A DNA stretch of 64,000 bases, taken from Roseburia sp. (GTDB lineage: Bacteria; Bacillota; Clostridia; Lachnospirales; Lachnospiraceae). Shown here in pieces: positions 17,717-27,001 of this stretch. The stretch is taken from positions 1 through 64,000 of the forward strand of contig JAPFDX010000014.1 in NCBI GenBank assembly GCA_026168605.1, written 5' to 3'. The number at the start of each line of letters is the position of its first letter. Within the stretch, counting starts at the first letter, position 1. The notes below the pieces were generated by a model that was not told where the DNA came from, did no database searches, and saw only the letters and a program-made list of their open reading frames with translations. A program made the position numbers and the translations under genes.

Positions 17717-18547
17717 ATGATTATAATAGAGCCTTGTGCGGGACTTGGAAACCGCCTGCTGGCGCTGACCTCCGCTTACGAGCTTTCCAGAAAACTGGAT
17801 CGGAAGCTGGTCGTGATCTGGAAGCGTGAGGCGGGCTGCAATATCTGTTCCGGGGATTTGTTTACATTTACGGATATGCAGGTGATCGATATCAGCGAGA
17901 ACGGTTTTAAGAATGAACCGCTTGCGACCTTAAAAGGAAACCGCATAAAGAAAAAATACCGCGGCATGGCGGAGCGCTTTGTCGAATGTGATGAGGTGGA
18001 GGACTGGAAACACGAGGGCGGCTATGAAAAGGTTGAACAGATGGTGCGCGGGGCGCAGGTGATCTATATAAAATCCTACACCAATCTGTGCGAGATCACG
18101 GCGGACAGCTTTGCCTTTCTTGCCCCGTCGCCCGCCGTGACGGAGCGTGGGAAGAAAGTGTTTGACAGGATTTCCTCCGGAACCGTCGGGGTGCACATCC
18201 GGCGGACGGATCACGCCGACGCGATCGCCAACAGTCCGCTGACACTTTTCGTTGAGCGGATGAAGGCGGAGGCGCAGAAGGAGAACACCTTCTTTTATGT
18301 GACGACGGACGACGCCTCTGTGCTGGCGGAGATCGGGAAGCATTTTCCGGAGGAGAGACTGATCGTATATGAGGACAAGGTGCTCGACCGTGATTCCACC
18401 GTGGGGATCCAGGACGCTTTTGTGGATATGCTTTGTCTTTCCAGATGCTGTAAAATAATAGGAAGCTACCGCAGTACCTTCAGTCTGATCCCGTCTGTCA
18501 TGGGGGGGATCCCTCTGGAAATGGTAGTGGAGGATTCTGTCAAATGA
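17717..18547 (+). CDS. Putative fucosyltransferase-like glycosyltransferase (HxRRTD motif)
   Basis: The 276-residue protein begins IIIEPCAGLGNRLLALTSAYELSR, a GLGNR-type nucleotide-sugar fold opening like that of GT11/GT23/GT65-type enzymes, and has VGVHIRRTDHADAI, the arginine-rich GDP-fucose site. FFYVTTDDASV and GSYRSTFSLIPS follow in the expected order. It probably transfers fucose. It overlaps the next gene by 4 bases (ATGA), so the two are translationally coupled. It is the third candidate fucosyltransferase of the window. Confidence 0.7.
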   Translation: MIIIEPCAGLGNRLLALTSAYELSRKLDRKLVVIWKREAGCNICSGDLFTFTDMQVIDISENGFKNEPLATLKGNRIKKKYRGMAERFVECDEVEDWKHEGGYEKVEQMVRGAQVIYIKSYTNLCEITADSFAFLAPSPAVTERGKKVFDRISSGTVGVHIRRTDHADAIANSPLTLFVERMKAEAQKENTFFYVTTDDASVLAEIGKHFPEERLIVYEDKVLDRDSTVGIQDAFVDMLCLSRCCKIIGSYRSTFSLIPSVMGGIPLEMVVEDSVK

Positions 18548-19272
18548 AAAAATGTAAGATACTTGGCACAGAGATTGCCGTGACCAATATGCAGGAAGTC
18601 GTCGGGATCATTGAGCAGCAGACAGAGTCGCTGCGCGGAAAATATATCTGTGTGTCCAATGTGCACACGACGGTCACTGCCTATGAGGATGCCGGTTACC
18701 GGGCGGTACAAAACGGCGCCGCCATCGCCCTGCCGGACGGGAAACCACTGTCGGTCTATTCCAGAAAGCACGGATATGCGGATGCCCAGAGAGTGACGGG
18801 GCCCGATCTGATGGGGGAGCTTTTTGCGCGGGACAACGGACTGCGCCACTACTTCTACGGGGGCACGCCGGAGACCATAGAGATCCTGCAAAAAAAGCTG
18901 CCGGAGGAATACCCGGCGCTTCAGATCGCGGGAATGGTGTCGCCGCCGTTCCGTCCCCTGACGAAGGAGGAAGACGAGAGAGCTATCCGGGAGATGAATG
19001 ATTCCGGCGCGGATATCATCTGGGTGGGGCTCGGAGCGCCCAAGCAGGAGATTTATATGGCGGAGCATCAGGGGATGGCGCACGGGGTGATGATCGGTGT
19101 GGGCGCAGGCTTTGACTACTATGCGGGCACGATCCGGCGCGCGCCGATGTGGATGCAGAAAATGAGTCTGGAGTGGCTGTACCGTCTGATGCAGGATCCA
19201 AAGCGTCTGTTTAAGCGCTATTTTGTGACAAATTTCAAGTTTCTGTGGCTGACGAGAGGCATGAGAAAATAG
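18544..19272 (+). CDS. WecG/TagA/CpsF family glycosyltransferase (GT26)
   Basis: The 242-residue protein has YICVSNVHTTVTAY, the catalytic-type aspartate in IALPDGKPL, GGTPETIEIL, and VGLGAPKQEIYMAEH, all diagnostic of the TagA/WecG family that adds the second sugar (for example ManNAc) to an undecaprenyl-diphosphate-linked sugar at the membrane face. The basic C-terminal tail (KRLFKRYFVTNFKFLW) is the membrane-binding appendage of the family. It fits early assembly of the lipid-linked unit started by the WcaJ-like enzyme at 41310. Confidence 0.92.
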   Translation: MKKCKILGTEIAVTNMQEVVGIIEQQTESLRGKYICVSNVHTTVTAYEDAGYRAVQNGAAIALPDGKPLSVYSRKHGYADAQRVTGPDLMGELFARDNGLRHYFYGGTPETIEILQKKLPEEYPALQIAGMVSPPFRPLTKEEDERAIREMNDSGADIIWVGLGAPKQEIYMAEHQGMAHGVMIGVGAGFDYYAGTIRRAPMWMQKMSLEWLYRLMQDPKRLFKRYFVTNFKFLWLTRGMRK

Positions 19273-19300
19273 CACGGATATATGGAAAATGAGGAGTGGG

Positions 19301-20347
19301 ATGGCAGAGAATAAGGTAACATACAAGTATTTGGATGTGGCAAGGGGACTCGCGCTTTTGCTCGTGATGATCTCCCATGCACACGGATTGAACCGTTTTT
19401 TGATCTATTATTATATTCAGGTGTTCTTCATCATCTCCGGTTACACGTACAGACCGGGGCGTGGAACTTACGGGGAGACCATCAAAAAGAAAGCGAAGCG
19501 TCTGCTGATCCCGTACTTTGGATACAGCGCGCTGCTATGGTGCTTCTATGCGCTGATCCGAAGGGACGGGGCGGCGATGAAGCAGTCGTTGTTTGGCGTG
19601 TTTTATTCGAGATTTTGTCTCTACAAGACGACGGCACACGAGGACAATGTCTATCTTCTGGATATCGCAAACGGTGCGATGTGGTATCTGACGGCATTTT
19701 TTGTGACGTCCCTGATATTTTACCTCGTGGCGGACAAATGCCTTTCGAGCTGGAAGATCTGTACGGTGACATCCATCGTGCTGCTTGTGGCGACAGGCAT
19801 TTTAAACGGGCTTCCCATTTTATTGCCGTGGAGTATTGATACGGCTGGGATCGCTGCGGTGCTGATGCTGATCGGCGCGCTTTTGCGCAAATATGAATTT
19901 TTTGACCGCCCGTTTTCCTTCTGGATGGTGGCGGGAGCGCTGGTGCTGTATGTCAGCACGGTGGAGTTTAACGGCAGACTGAATATGTCGATCCGCGAAT
20001 ACGGAAAATTCGAGGCGCTTAGTATTCCGTTTTTCCTGGTTGTCTCGGTGACCGGATCCATGCTCTGTATCTGGGTATCCAAATGGATCCAGAACACGGT
20101 GTGCGGAAAATTTTTGAGCTATCTCGGCACGCATACGATCGAGCTGATGTGCCTGCACATGGTAGGACTTGAGGTGTTTGAGATTGTAGCAAGCCGTTTT
20201 GTGGATGTAAATGCATTCACCGGCGCGATCAAGTGGATCTATGTTGCAGTCAGGGTGACTGCGGCGGTGGGCGCTGCGCTTGCCGGCGGTGCGGTCATTC
20301 ACTGGCTCGGCAGACGGTTTACAAAAACAAAAAGGGGGCTTGTGTAG
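19301..20347 (+). CDS. Acyltransferase-3 family membrane protein (fucose 4-O-acetylase type)
   Basis: About ten hydrophobic segments; N-terminus KYLDVARGLALLLVMISHAHG with the family Arg and His, then VFFIISGYTYRPG and a basic loop TIKKKAKRLLIPYFGYS, the pattern of YeeD/WcjD-like O-acetylases acting on glycans. GAGGAG lies 4 bases before ATG 19301; ATG 19289 is less well placed. 348 residues, standard for the family. Second of four acyltransferase-3 genes here. Confidence 0.87.
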   Translation: MAENKVTYKYLDVARGLALLLVMISHAHGLNRFLIYYYIQVFFIISGYTYRPGRGTYGETIKKKAKRLLIPYFGYSALLWCFYALIRRDGAAMKQSLFGVFYSRFCLYKTTAHEDNVYLLDIANGAMWYLTAFFVTSLIFYLVADKCLSSWKICTVTSIVLLVATGILNGLPILLPWSIDTAGIAAVLMLIGALLRKYEFFDRPFSFWMVAGALVLYVSTVEFNGRLNMSIREYGKFEALSIPFFLVVSVTGSMLCIWVSKWIQNTVCGKFLSYLGTHTIELMCLHMVGLEVFEIVASRFVDVNAFTGAIKWIYVAVRVTAAVGAALAGGAVIHWLGRRFTKTKRGLV

Positions 20348-20351
20348 AACT

Positions 20352-21383
20352 ATGGAGAGCAAAACAAGGGATTCCGGGCTTGAGCTGCTTCGCATTCTTG
20401 CGCTTTTGCTGACGTTCTGGATGCACGGGGCGAGCAGCTACAGCAATAATGAGCTGAGCGCATGGCTCTGTATCGTGATCGAGACGGTCGGCAATATCGG
20501 GGTGACGCTGTTTATCCTGATTTCCGGCTATTTCAGCGTCAAGCTAAAGCCCATAAAAATGATACAGTTGGATATGATGATCGTGTTTTACTGCTGGATC
20601 GGTCTGGCGCTGCGGTTCCTCTGGGGTGAGGCGCAGGCGTACAGTGGGGAACAGATTTTGTCTTATATATTTCCGGTGATCGGACGAAATTCCTGGTATT
20701 TTACCTGCTATTTTGCGCTGGTATTCTTAAGCCCGTTTTTGAACGAATTTGTGGAGAAGGTGAGCCGTGGTACACTGAAACGCCTTCTGGTCACGATGCT
20801 CGTCATCTTCTCCGGGATCACCACGTTCTGCTTTTTTGATATTACGCAGGATGGCGGCAAGGGGATCGTAAATATGATCATGATCTATTTCCTGGGAAGG
20901 TACATCCGCAAATATGGCGACCACCTTCCTGCCAGCCGTCCGAAGCTGATCGGTGGCTATCTGCTGGTGACGGTGGTCTGCATTGCCTTAAACGGCGCGC
21001 TCTATGTGGTGACGGGAACGATGCAGAACCGTTTTGCCCGCGACAACACGCTCTTTACGATCGCGGCGGCGGTGTGCGTGTTCCTGATCTTTAAGGATAT
21101 CCATTTTGAGAGCCGGCTGGTCAACCGCGTGGCGCTGCACGTGCCCGCTGCATTTATCATGGAGTGGACACTGCGCGGGATCATTACCAACTATATGTTT
21201 GACTATCTCGCGTGGAGAGAGAGCAACTGGCATGAGCTGATCCTGCTTGGGATCTCGGTGCTGCTTATCGTGATGGGAACAGTCATAGACATGGTGCGCG
21301 TGAAGCTCTTTGGCAGGCTGGAGGAGCGGATCGCTACCAGCGTTTTCGGTATTCTGAAGCGGTGCACCCCTCCATCTTTTTAA
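20352..21383 (+). CDS. Acyltransferase-3 family membrane protein
   Basis: The 343-residue protein opens SGLELLRILALLLTFWMHGASS and has TLFILISGYFSVKLKP, RNSWYFTCYFALVFLSPFLNE and QDGGKGIVNMIMIYFLGRY. The same blocks occur in the minus-strand protein at 14713, so the two are paralogues. Only 4 bp separate it from the upstream acyltransferase stop, suggesting coupled translation. Its last 50 bases overlap, antisense, the 3' end of the AraC gene. Confidence 0.87.
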   Translation: MESKTRDSGLELLRILALLLTFWMHGASSYSNNELSAWLCIVIETVGNIGVTLFILISGYFSVKLKPIKMIQLDMMIVFYCWIGLALRFLWGEAQAYSGEQILSYIFPVIGRNSWYFTCYFALVFLSPFLNEFVEKVSRGTLKRLLVTMLVIFSGITTFCFFDITQDGGKGIVNMIMIYFLGRYIRKYGDHLPASRPKLIGGYLLVTVVCIALNGALYVVTGTMQNRFARDNTLFTIAAAVCVFLIFKDIHFESRLVNRVALHVPAAFIMEWTLRGIITNYMFDYLAWRESNWHELILLGISVLLIVMGTVIDMVRVKLFGRLEERIATSVFGILKRCTPPSF

Positions 21384-22308
21384 AAATTTTATTGAAATAG
21401 CTTGCGTCATCAATGCCGCAGAGTCTCGCGACCTCCTCGATCGAGGAATCGCTGTAACGCAGGAGCTCTTTGGCATTGGTGATTTTTTTGGTCAGAAGAT
21501 ACTGGACGATGGTCGTGCCGTACTCCTTCTTAAATTCGCGGGAGAGATAGTACTTGCTGATAAAAAACTGCTCTGCGAGGCGGTCGAGCGAGATGTTCTC
21601 CGTATAATGCGCATCGAGATAGTGCAGGATATCTTTGAGCTTGTTACTTAGGGCGGAGCCTGCGGTTCCGCTCTTATCTGTCTCCGTGCAGATCAGCGTC
21701 AGGATATTCACGATCTGCTGCGCGGTCAAAAGGTCGGTGTCATCCGACGGCTCCTCGTGGAAGCGGATGACGGACTGGATGGCGGCGGTCAGCTCCGCGA
21801 GGTGGGAGGTGTGAAAATGCCAGCTCTGCTGCTCCCGGAAATAGGTATAGTAGGCGTCTGCCTGCGGACCGTAGAAATGGATCCACATCAGCTCCCACGG
21901 ATCGTCCTCGCTGCTGATGTGTGTGTATTCCCCCCGGCAGTCCAGAAAAAAGCAGTCGCCGGGGCTGGCGGGCACGGTGATAAGGCTGCCCGCCCGTTTG
22001 CCGGAACCTGGGGAGCGTCTGCCTGCATCGGCGGACGTTTTTTTGTGGGACAGGGATGTCCCGTGGGACGCACGGGTGTTTGCCGGTATGTCGCGGTAGG
22101 CGACCTCGCCGCTTCCGGAGAGGATGACAAGGAACAGGTAGGACTGCAGACCGCTTCTGCGGCTTAAATGGGGCTTTAGGCTTTTGAGGTAGCCGGCTTC
22201 CTGAATATAGAAGAAATTGGAGCGCGTAAACGGCGCCGGCGTGTTGATGACACGTCTGGTATTGGTGACCTCGGAGGTCTTATATTTTTCAAAAAAAGAA
22301 TCCCGCAT
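21334..22308 (-). CDS. AraC-family transcriptional regulator with cupin-like sensing domain
   Basis: The C-terminal ~100 residues are the double helix-turn-helix of AraC proteins (ISLDRLAEQFFISKYYLSREFKKEYG and IEEVARLCGIDDASYFNKIFKKMEG). The N-terminal ~180 residues resemble an AraC-type cupin that binds a small ligand (LITVPASPGDCFFLDCRG). Between the cupin strands, about residues 75-108, is a Ser/Arg/Lys-rich stretch that looks inserted. AAGGAG lies 8 bases before its ATG. It is divergent from the GDP-fucose operon and likely controls it, with sugar availability a plausible but unproven signal. Confidence 0.87.
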   Translation of the reverse strand: MRDSFFEKYKTSEVTNTRRVINTPAPFTRSNFFYIQEAGYLKSLKPHLSRRSGLQSYLFLVILSGSGEVAYRDIPANTRASHGTSLSHKKTSADAGRRSPGSGKRAGSLITVPASPGDCFFLDCRGEYTHISSEDDPWELMWIHFYGPQADAYYTYFREQQSWHFHTSHLAELTAAIQSVIRFHEEPSDDTDLLTAQQIVNILTLICTETDKSGTAGSALSNKLKDILHYLDAHYTENISLDRLAEQFFISKYYLSREFKKEYGTTIVQYLLTKKITNAKELLRYSDSSIEEVARLCGIDDASYFNKIFKKMEGCTASEYRKRW

Positions 22309-22336
22309 CTGTTTTCTCCTTCCGCAGAGATAAAAA

Positions 22337-22405
22337 ATTATAGCAATATAATACTATTTTTTGGCAATATTATCAATTATCAAATCCCATAAATTAGATT
22401 ATACT
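22337..22405. promoter_or_regulatory. Divergent promoter region of araC-like gene and gmd operon
   Basis: Rightward: TTATCA (22377-22382), 17 bp, TATACT (22400-22405). Leftward: TTGCCA (complement of 22362-22367), 19 bp, extended -10 TGC-TATAAT (complement of 22337-22342). TTGGCAATATTATCAATTAT (22361-22380) and a related TTGGCAAAATAATTAT starting at 22430 form a direct repeat that could be the site of the AraC protein. Confidence 0.5.
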
Positions 22406-22467
22406 AAACAGCGGCTCAAAGAAAACAGATTGGCAAAATAATTATATAAATGAAAAGGAGAACAAAA

Positions 22468-23502
22468 ATGAGTAAAACAGCGTTGATCACAGGCGTTACC
22501 GGACAGGACGGAAGCTATCTGGCAGAATTACTGCTGGAGAAGGGATATGATGTACACGGAATGGTGCGCCGTTCTTCCACGGAGAGAAGAGACCGCATCG
22601 ACCATTTAAATGATAACCCGAACTTCCATTTACACTACGGCGATCTGGCGGATTCCCTGAGTCTGGTCAAGATCATCGGTTCCGTAAAGCCGGATGAGAT
22701 CTACAACCTTGCAGCGCAGTCCCATGTGGGCGTAAGCTTTGACGTGCCGGAGTACACGGCTGACGTCGTGGCAACGGGAGTGCTGCGCGTGCTCGAGGCA
22801 GTGCGCGTGTGCGGACTGGAGAAGACCTGCCGTATCTACCAGGCGTCCACATCCGAGCTGTACGGCAAGGTGGAGGAGGTTCCGCAGCGCGAGACGACCC
22901 CGTTCCACCCATACAGCCCGTATGCGGTGGCAAAGCAGTACGGTTTCTGGATCGTGAAGGAGTACCGCGAGGCTTACAATATGTTCTGCTGTTCCGGTAT
23001 CCTGTTCAACCACGAGTCCGAGCGCCGCGGAGAGACGTTCGTGACGCGCAAGATCTCCCTTGCAGCGGCAAGGATCGCACAGGGAAAGCAGGACAAGCTG
23101 TACCTCGGAAACTTATCCTCCCTGCGCGACTGGGGTTATGCGAAAGACTACGTGGAGTGTATGTGGCTGATCTTACAGAACGACAAGCCGGAGGATTTCG
23201 TGATCGCAACGGGCGAGCAGCACTCCGTGCGCGAGTTCTGCGAGTACGCGTTCCGCGAGGCAGGCATCGAGCTTGAGTTCAAGGGCGAGGGCATGGAGGA
23301 AGTCGGCATCGACAAGGCGACCGGAAAGGTTGTGATCGAGGTGGCGGAGGAGTTCTACCGTCCGACGGACGTTGTGAACCTCTGGGGCGACCCGACAAAG
23401 GCAAAGACAGAGCTTGGCTGGAATCCGACCAAGACGACATTTGAGGAACTGGTAAAGATCATGGTAAAGCATGATATGGAGCTGGTTGCCAGAGAAGCAT
23501 AG
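22468..23502 (+). CDS. gmd: GDP-mannose 4,6-dehydratase
   Basis: The 344-residue short-chain dehydrogenase begins [23 protein letters not shown], has HGMVRRSST, the catalytic-site [10 protein letters not shown] and PYAVAKQYG (Tyr-x3-Lys), and [16 protein letters not shown], a Gmd-specific block. It converts GDP-mannose to GDP-4-keto-6-deoxymannose, the first step to GDP-fucose. ATG 22468 is chosen for its AAGGAG, rather than ATG 22450 that lies upstream of the site. A GGGACG/CGTCCC stem (23520-23550) with no T-run lies in the 118 bp gap before fcl and could tune readthrough. Confidence 0.96.
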   Translation: MSKTALITGVTGQDGSYLAELLLEKGYDVHGMVRRSSTERRDRIDHLNDNPNFHLHYGDLADSLSLVKIIGSVKPDEIYNLAAQSHVGVSFDVPEYTADVVATGVLRVLEAVRVCGLEKTCRIYQASTSELYGKVEEVPQRETTPFHPYSPYAVAKQYGFWIVKEYREAYNMFCCSGILFNHESERRGETFVTRKISLAAARIAQGKQDKLYLGNLSSLRDWGYAKDYVECMWLILQNDKPEDFVIATGEQHSVREFCEYAFREAGIELEFKGEGMEEVGIDKATGKVVIEVAEEFYRPTDVVNLWGDPTKAKTELGWNPTKTTFEELVKIMVKHDMELVAREA

Positions 23503-23620
23503 ATCAAACGGAGAGACAGGGGACGTACCGGGCATATGGCGGCGCGTCCCTAAACTTGTAACATAGGAAATTGCTCTGCGATCATGCGCGGCGGGGCAGG
23601 ATAAAAAGGAGTAAAGAATC

Positions 23621-24565
23621 ATGATGGAAAAGGATGCGAAAATTTATGTGGCGGGACACCGGGGCATGGTTGGATCGGCGATCGTCCGCCAGCTTGAGAA
23701 AGAGGGTTATCACAATATCATTACAAGAACGCACAAGGAATTAAATCTGTGCCGTCAGGAGGAAGTGGAGCGGTTCTTTGCGGAGGAGAAGCCGGACTAT
23801 GTATTTCTGGCAGCGGCGAAGGTCGGCGGGATCATGGCAAACAGCGAAGCGCTGGCAGATTTTATGTACGATAACATGATGCTGGAGATGAACGTGATCC
23901 ACGAGGCGTGGAAGAACGGTTGTAAGAAGCTGATGTTTCTGGGATCTTCCTGCATTTATCCGCGCATGGCGCCGCAGCCGATGCCGGAGAGCTGTCTTTT
24001 GACGAGCGAACTGGAAAAGACAAACGAGGCGTATGCGCTCGCGAAGATCAGCGGTTTAAAATACTGTGAGTATCTGAACAAACAGTACGGGACAGATTAC
24101 ATTTCCGTGATGCCGACGAACCTTTACGGACCGAACGATAATTACCACCCGGAACACAGCCATGTGCTCCCGGCGCTGATCCGTCGTTTCCACGAGGCGA
24201 AGGAGGCAGGCTTAAAGGAAGTGACCTGCTGGGGAACAGGCACGCCGCTGCGCGAGTTTTTATATGTGGATGATCTGGCGGACGCCTGTGTGTACCTGAT
24301 GAACAATTATAGCGGAGACGAGACGGTCAACCTGGGAAGCGGCAAGGAGCTGACGATCCGGGAGCTGACAGATCTTGTGGCGAAGGTGATCGGCTATGAG
24401 GGCGAGATCAAATGGGATCCGAGCAAGCCGGACGGCACGCCGCGCAAGCTTTTGGATGTGAGCAAGCTTGAGAGTCTCGGCTGGAAATACAAGACGGAGC
24501 TTGAGGACGGCATCCGTCTCGCCTACGAGGACTTTTTAAACAACCCGATGCGCGCAGAGCGTTAG
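23621..24565 (+). CDS. fcl: GDP-L-fucose synthase
   Basis: The 314-residue enzyme has [32 protein letters not shown], the catalytic LGSSCIYPR and [16 protein letters not shown] (Tyr-x3-Lys), and [18 protein letters not shown], all typical of Fcl/WcaG. It epimerises and reduces the Gmd product to GDP-L-fucose. AAGGAG precedes ATG 23621. manC follows 16 bp after, so gmd-fcl-manC make a complete GDP-fucose supply from mannose-1-phosphate. This supports fucose assignment for the transferases upstream. Confidence 0.96.
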   Translation: MMEKDAKIYVAGHRGMVGSAIVRQLEKEGYHNIITRTHKELNLCRQEEVERFFAEEKPDYVFLAAAKVGGIMANSEALADFMYDNMMLEMNVIHEAWKNGCKKLMFLGSSCIYPRMAPQPMPESCLLTSELEKTNEAYALAKISGLKYCEYLNKQYGTDYISVMPTNLYGPNDNYHPEHSHVLPALIRRFHEAKEAGLKEVTCWGTGTPLREFLYVDDLADACVYLMNNYSGDETVNLGSGKELTIRELTDLVAKVIGYEGEIKWDPSKPDGTPRKLLDVSKLESLGWKYKTELEDGIRLAYEDFLNNPMRAER

Positions 24566-24581
24566 AGATAAGGAGAACGGT

Positions 24582-25940
24582 ATGTACATTGTATTATTAT
24601 CCGGGGGATCGGGGAAGCGCCTTTGGCCGCTTTCCAATGACCTTTGTTCCAAGCAGTATATCAAATTGATGAACCATGATACGGAAGTGGCGGAGGATAT
24701 GGACGACAGCGAGAAGTGCTCCATGCTCCAGAGGGTGTTCCGTCAGTTGGAGCGCGCGGGTCTCGCAGAGAATACGATCGTCTGCGCGAGCAATGCACAG
24801 GTGGAGATCATCGACAGCCAGTTGGACGGCGCTGCGGAGGTTGCCGTGGAGCCGATGCGCCGCGACACATTCCCGGCAGTCATGCTCTCCTGCGCATATC
24901 TTCTGTCAAAAAAGGGTGCGAAGCCGGAGGATGTTGTGGCGTTCCTTCCGGTCGATCCGTACACAACGGGAGAATTTTTTGCGCGTATCAGGCAGCTCGG
25001 CGACCGGATCGCGCAGACCGAGCAGACGATCGGGCTTTTGGGAGGCGTGCCGACCTACCCGTCCACAAAATACGGCTACATCGTGCCGGAGAAGGGCGAC
25101 GGCACATTCTTAAAGGTCGAGGGCTTCCGCGAGAAGCCGGATGAGGCGACCGCGGAGGAACTGGTAAAGAGCGGTGCGCTCTGGAACTGCGGCGTGTTCT
25201 GCTTCAAGCTTTCAATGGCGCAGCAGTGGGTGGGAAAATACGGTGTGACCACCGACTACGAGCGCATGGTGGCAGATTATGAGAAGCTGCCGAAGAAAAG
25301 CTTTGACTATGAGGTGCTCGAGCACTGGGAGCATATCGAAGCGATCAAATATGACGATATGTGGAAGGATCTGGGCACATGGAACACGCTGACCGAGGAG
25401 ATGAAGGAGAACAGCATCGGCGACGTGACATGGGACGGTACGTGTGAGAACAGCCATGCCATCAATGTGCTCGGCATCCCGCTTGTTGTGATGGGTGCGA
25501 AAAACATGGTGATCGCGGCGTCACACGACGGTATTCTCGTGGCGGACAAGCACCAGAGCTCTTACATCAAGAACTGTCTGGAAAATATCGAGGACACCTC
25601 CAAGTATGAAGAACGCCGCTGGGGAACAATCAAGACCATCGACCGGGACGAGGACGACGGCATCCGCAGTGTCACAAGGCGTGTGAAGGTGGTGGCAGGC
25701 AAGGAGATGCCGATGCACAAGCACTTAAAGCACACCGAGACGATCACCGTGCTCTCCGGCATGGGCAAGCTGATCTTGGAGGACGTCGAGGTGGATCTGA
25801 TCGCGGGCGCTACGGTCAGCATCGCAGCCGGCAAGGAGCACAGTATCCGTGCAGTCGGTTCCGATCTGCGGTGTATCGAGGTCAGCCTTGGGGATACCGG
25901 TGACGATGAGATCATGATCCAGAGGGGAATGACAGAATGA
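24582..25940 (+). CDS. manC: Mannose-1-phosphate guanylyltransferase with C-terminal cupin domain
   Basis: N-terminus YIVLLSGGSGKRLWPLS is the GTP-binding signature of sugar-nucleotide transferases; AFLPVDPYT, KYGYIVPEKGDG and FREKPDEATAEELV follow. Residues ~345-450 are a cupin of the type II phosphomannose isomerase kind (MPMHKHLKHTETITVLSG). It makes GDP-mannose. The match is to the ManC/CpsB type; whether the cupin half isomerises mannose-6-phosphate here is uncertain. The gene overlaps the next by 4 bases. Confidence 0.93.
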   Translation: MYIVLLSGGSGKRLWPLSNDLCSKQYIKLMNHDTEVAEDMDDSEKCSMLQRVFRQLERAGLAENTIVCASNAQVEIIDSQLDGAAEVAVEPMRRDTFPAVMLSCAYLLSKKGAKPEDVVAFLPVDPYTTGEFFARIRQLGDRIAQTEQTIGLLGGVPTYPSTKYGYIVPEKGDGTFLKVEGFREKPDEATAEELVKSGALWNCGVFCFKLSMAQQWVGKYGVTTDYERMVADYEKLPKKSFDYEVLEHWEHIEAIKYDDMWKDLGTWNTLTEEMKENSIGDVTWDGTCENSHAINVLGIPLVVMGAKNMVIAASHDGILVADKHQSSYIKNCLENIEDTSKYEERRWGTIKTIDRDEDDGIRSVTRRVKVVAGKEMPMHKHLKHTETITVLSGMGKLILEDVEVDLIAGATVSIAAGKEHSIRAVGSDLRCIEVSLGDTGDDEIMIQRGMTE

Positions 25941-26995
25941 ATATATTATTGACGTCCGCGGGAAGACGCGGATATCTGGTAGAATATTTTAAAAAGGCGC
26001 TGGACGGGCGGGGGGAGGTACACGTGGGAAACAGTACCCCGCTTTCCCCGGTTTTTTACTATGCGGATAAGAGCGTTGTCACCCCGCTCATTTACAGTGA
26101 GGAGTATATTCCGTTTTTGCTGCGCTACTGCGAAGAAAACAGGATCGACGCAGTCATATCGCTGTTTGACGTGGATCTGTATATGCTGGCGCAGCACAGG
26201 GATGCGTTTGCAGAGCGGGGCGTCACGGTGATCGTGTCAGCGCCGGAGGTGATCCTGACCTGCAATGACAAGTGGAAAACATACTGTTTCTGCCGGGAGC
26301 ATGGCTTTCTGGCGCCGAAAACCTACTGCAGTCTCAGCGAGGCGAAAAATGCGCTCGCGGCAGGCGAACTGTCCTATCCGGTCATCATAAAGCCGCGCTG
26401 GGGAATGGGGTCGATCGCCATCTATCAGGCGGAGAACGAGGAGGAGCTGGACGTGTTGACGCGCAAGGTGCAGCGGGAGATTTTTGCGTCTTACCTGAAA
26501 TACGAATCGGTTTTCGACAAAGAGGAGTGTGTGCTGTTTCAGGAAAAAATTGCGGGGCAGGAATACGGGCTTGACGTCGTGCACGATCTTTCCGGCGGAC
26601 ACTGTCTGACGGTGGTGCGGGAGAAAATCGCCATGCGCTCCGGGGAGACCGACTGTGCGAGAGTGCTTAGCGATCCGCGGATCGAGGAAGTCGGAACCGC
26701 CGTCGGCAGGACGCTTGGTCACATCGGAAATCTCGATATGGATGTGTTTGTGTCGGGGGATCAGGTGTATGTGCTCGAGATGAATGCGCGGTTTGGCGGA
26801 GGCTATCCGTTCAGCCATCTGGCGGGGGTGAATCTGCCGAGAGCGATCGTAAAGTGGCTTTCGGGCGAACCGCTGGCGGATGAACTTTCCGTGAAACATC
26901 CCGGGATCCTTGCACAGAAGGACATCCGTATGATCGACATCACGGAATGTGTCAGTGCCTTTGAAAACGGGCAGGAACCGTGCGGAAGGGAGTGA
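25937..26995 (+). CDS. ATP-grasp enzyme (carbamoyl-phosphate-synthase-large-like ligase)
   Basis: The 352-residue protein begins NILLTSAGRRGYLVEYFKKAL, a pre-ATP-grasp Rossmann domain, followed by the ATP-grasp fold: YPVIIKPRWGMGSIAIYQA for nucleotide binding and VYVLEMNARFGGGYPFSH with the Mg-binding Glu and Asn. Members activate a carboxylate as acyl-phosphate and join it to an amine or similar group. It overlaps manC by 4 bases and precedes a fold-III decarboxylase by 6 bp. The three-gene coupling suggests an amino-acid- or amine-derived group for the glycan, which is inference only. Confidence 0.85.
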   Translation: MNILLTSAGRRGYLVEYFKKALDGRGEVHVGNSTPLSPVFYYADKSVVTPLIYSEEYIPFLLRYCEENRIDAVISLFDVDLYMLAQHRDAFAERGVTVIVSAPEVILTCNDKWKTYCFCREHGFLAPKTYCSLSEAKNALAAGELSYPVIIKPRWGMGSIAIYQAENEEELDVLTRKVQREIFASYLKYESVFDKEECVLFQEKIAGQEYGLDVVHDLSGGHCLTVVREKIAMRSGETDCARVLSDPRIEEVGTAVGRTLGHIGNLDMDVFVSGDQVYVLEMNARFGGGYPFSHLAGVNLPRAIVKWLSGEPLADELSVKHPGILAQKDIRMIDITECVSAFENGQEPCGRE

Positions 26996-27001
26996 CGGAG
27001 G

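Noticed and set aside
23519-23550. A terminator between gmd and fcl
   Set aside because: A GGGACG/CGTCCC stem exists but there is no T-run and fcl lacks a clear promoter of its own, so the genes are probably co-transcribed.
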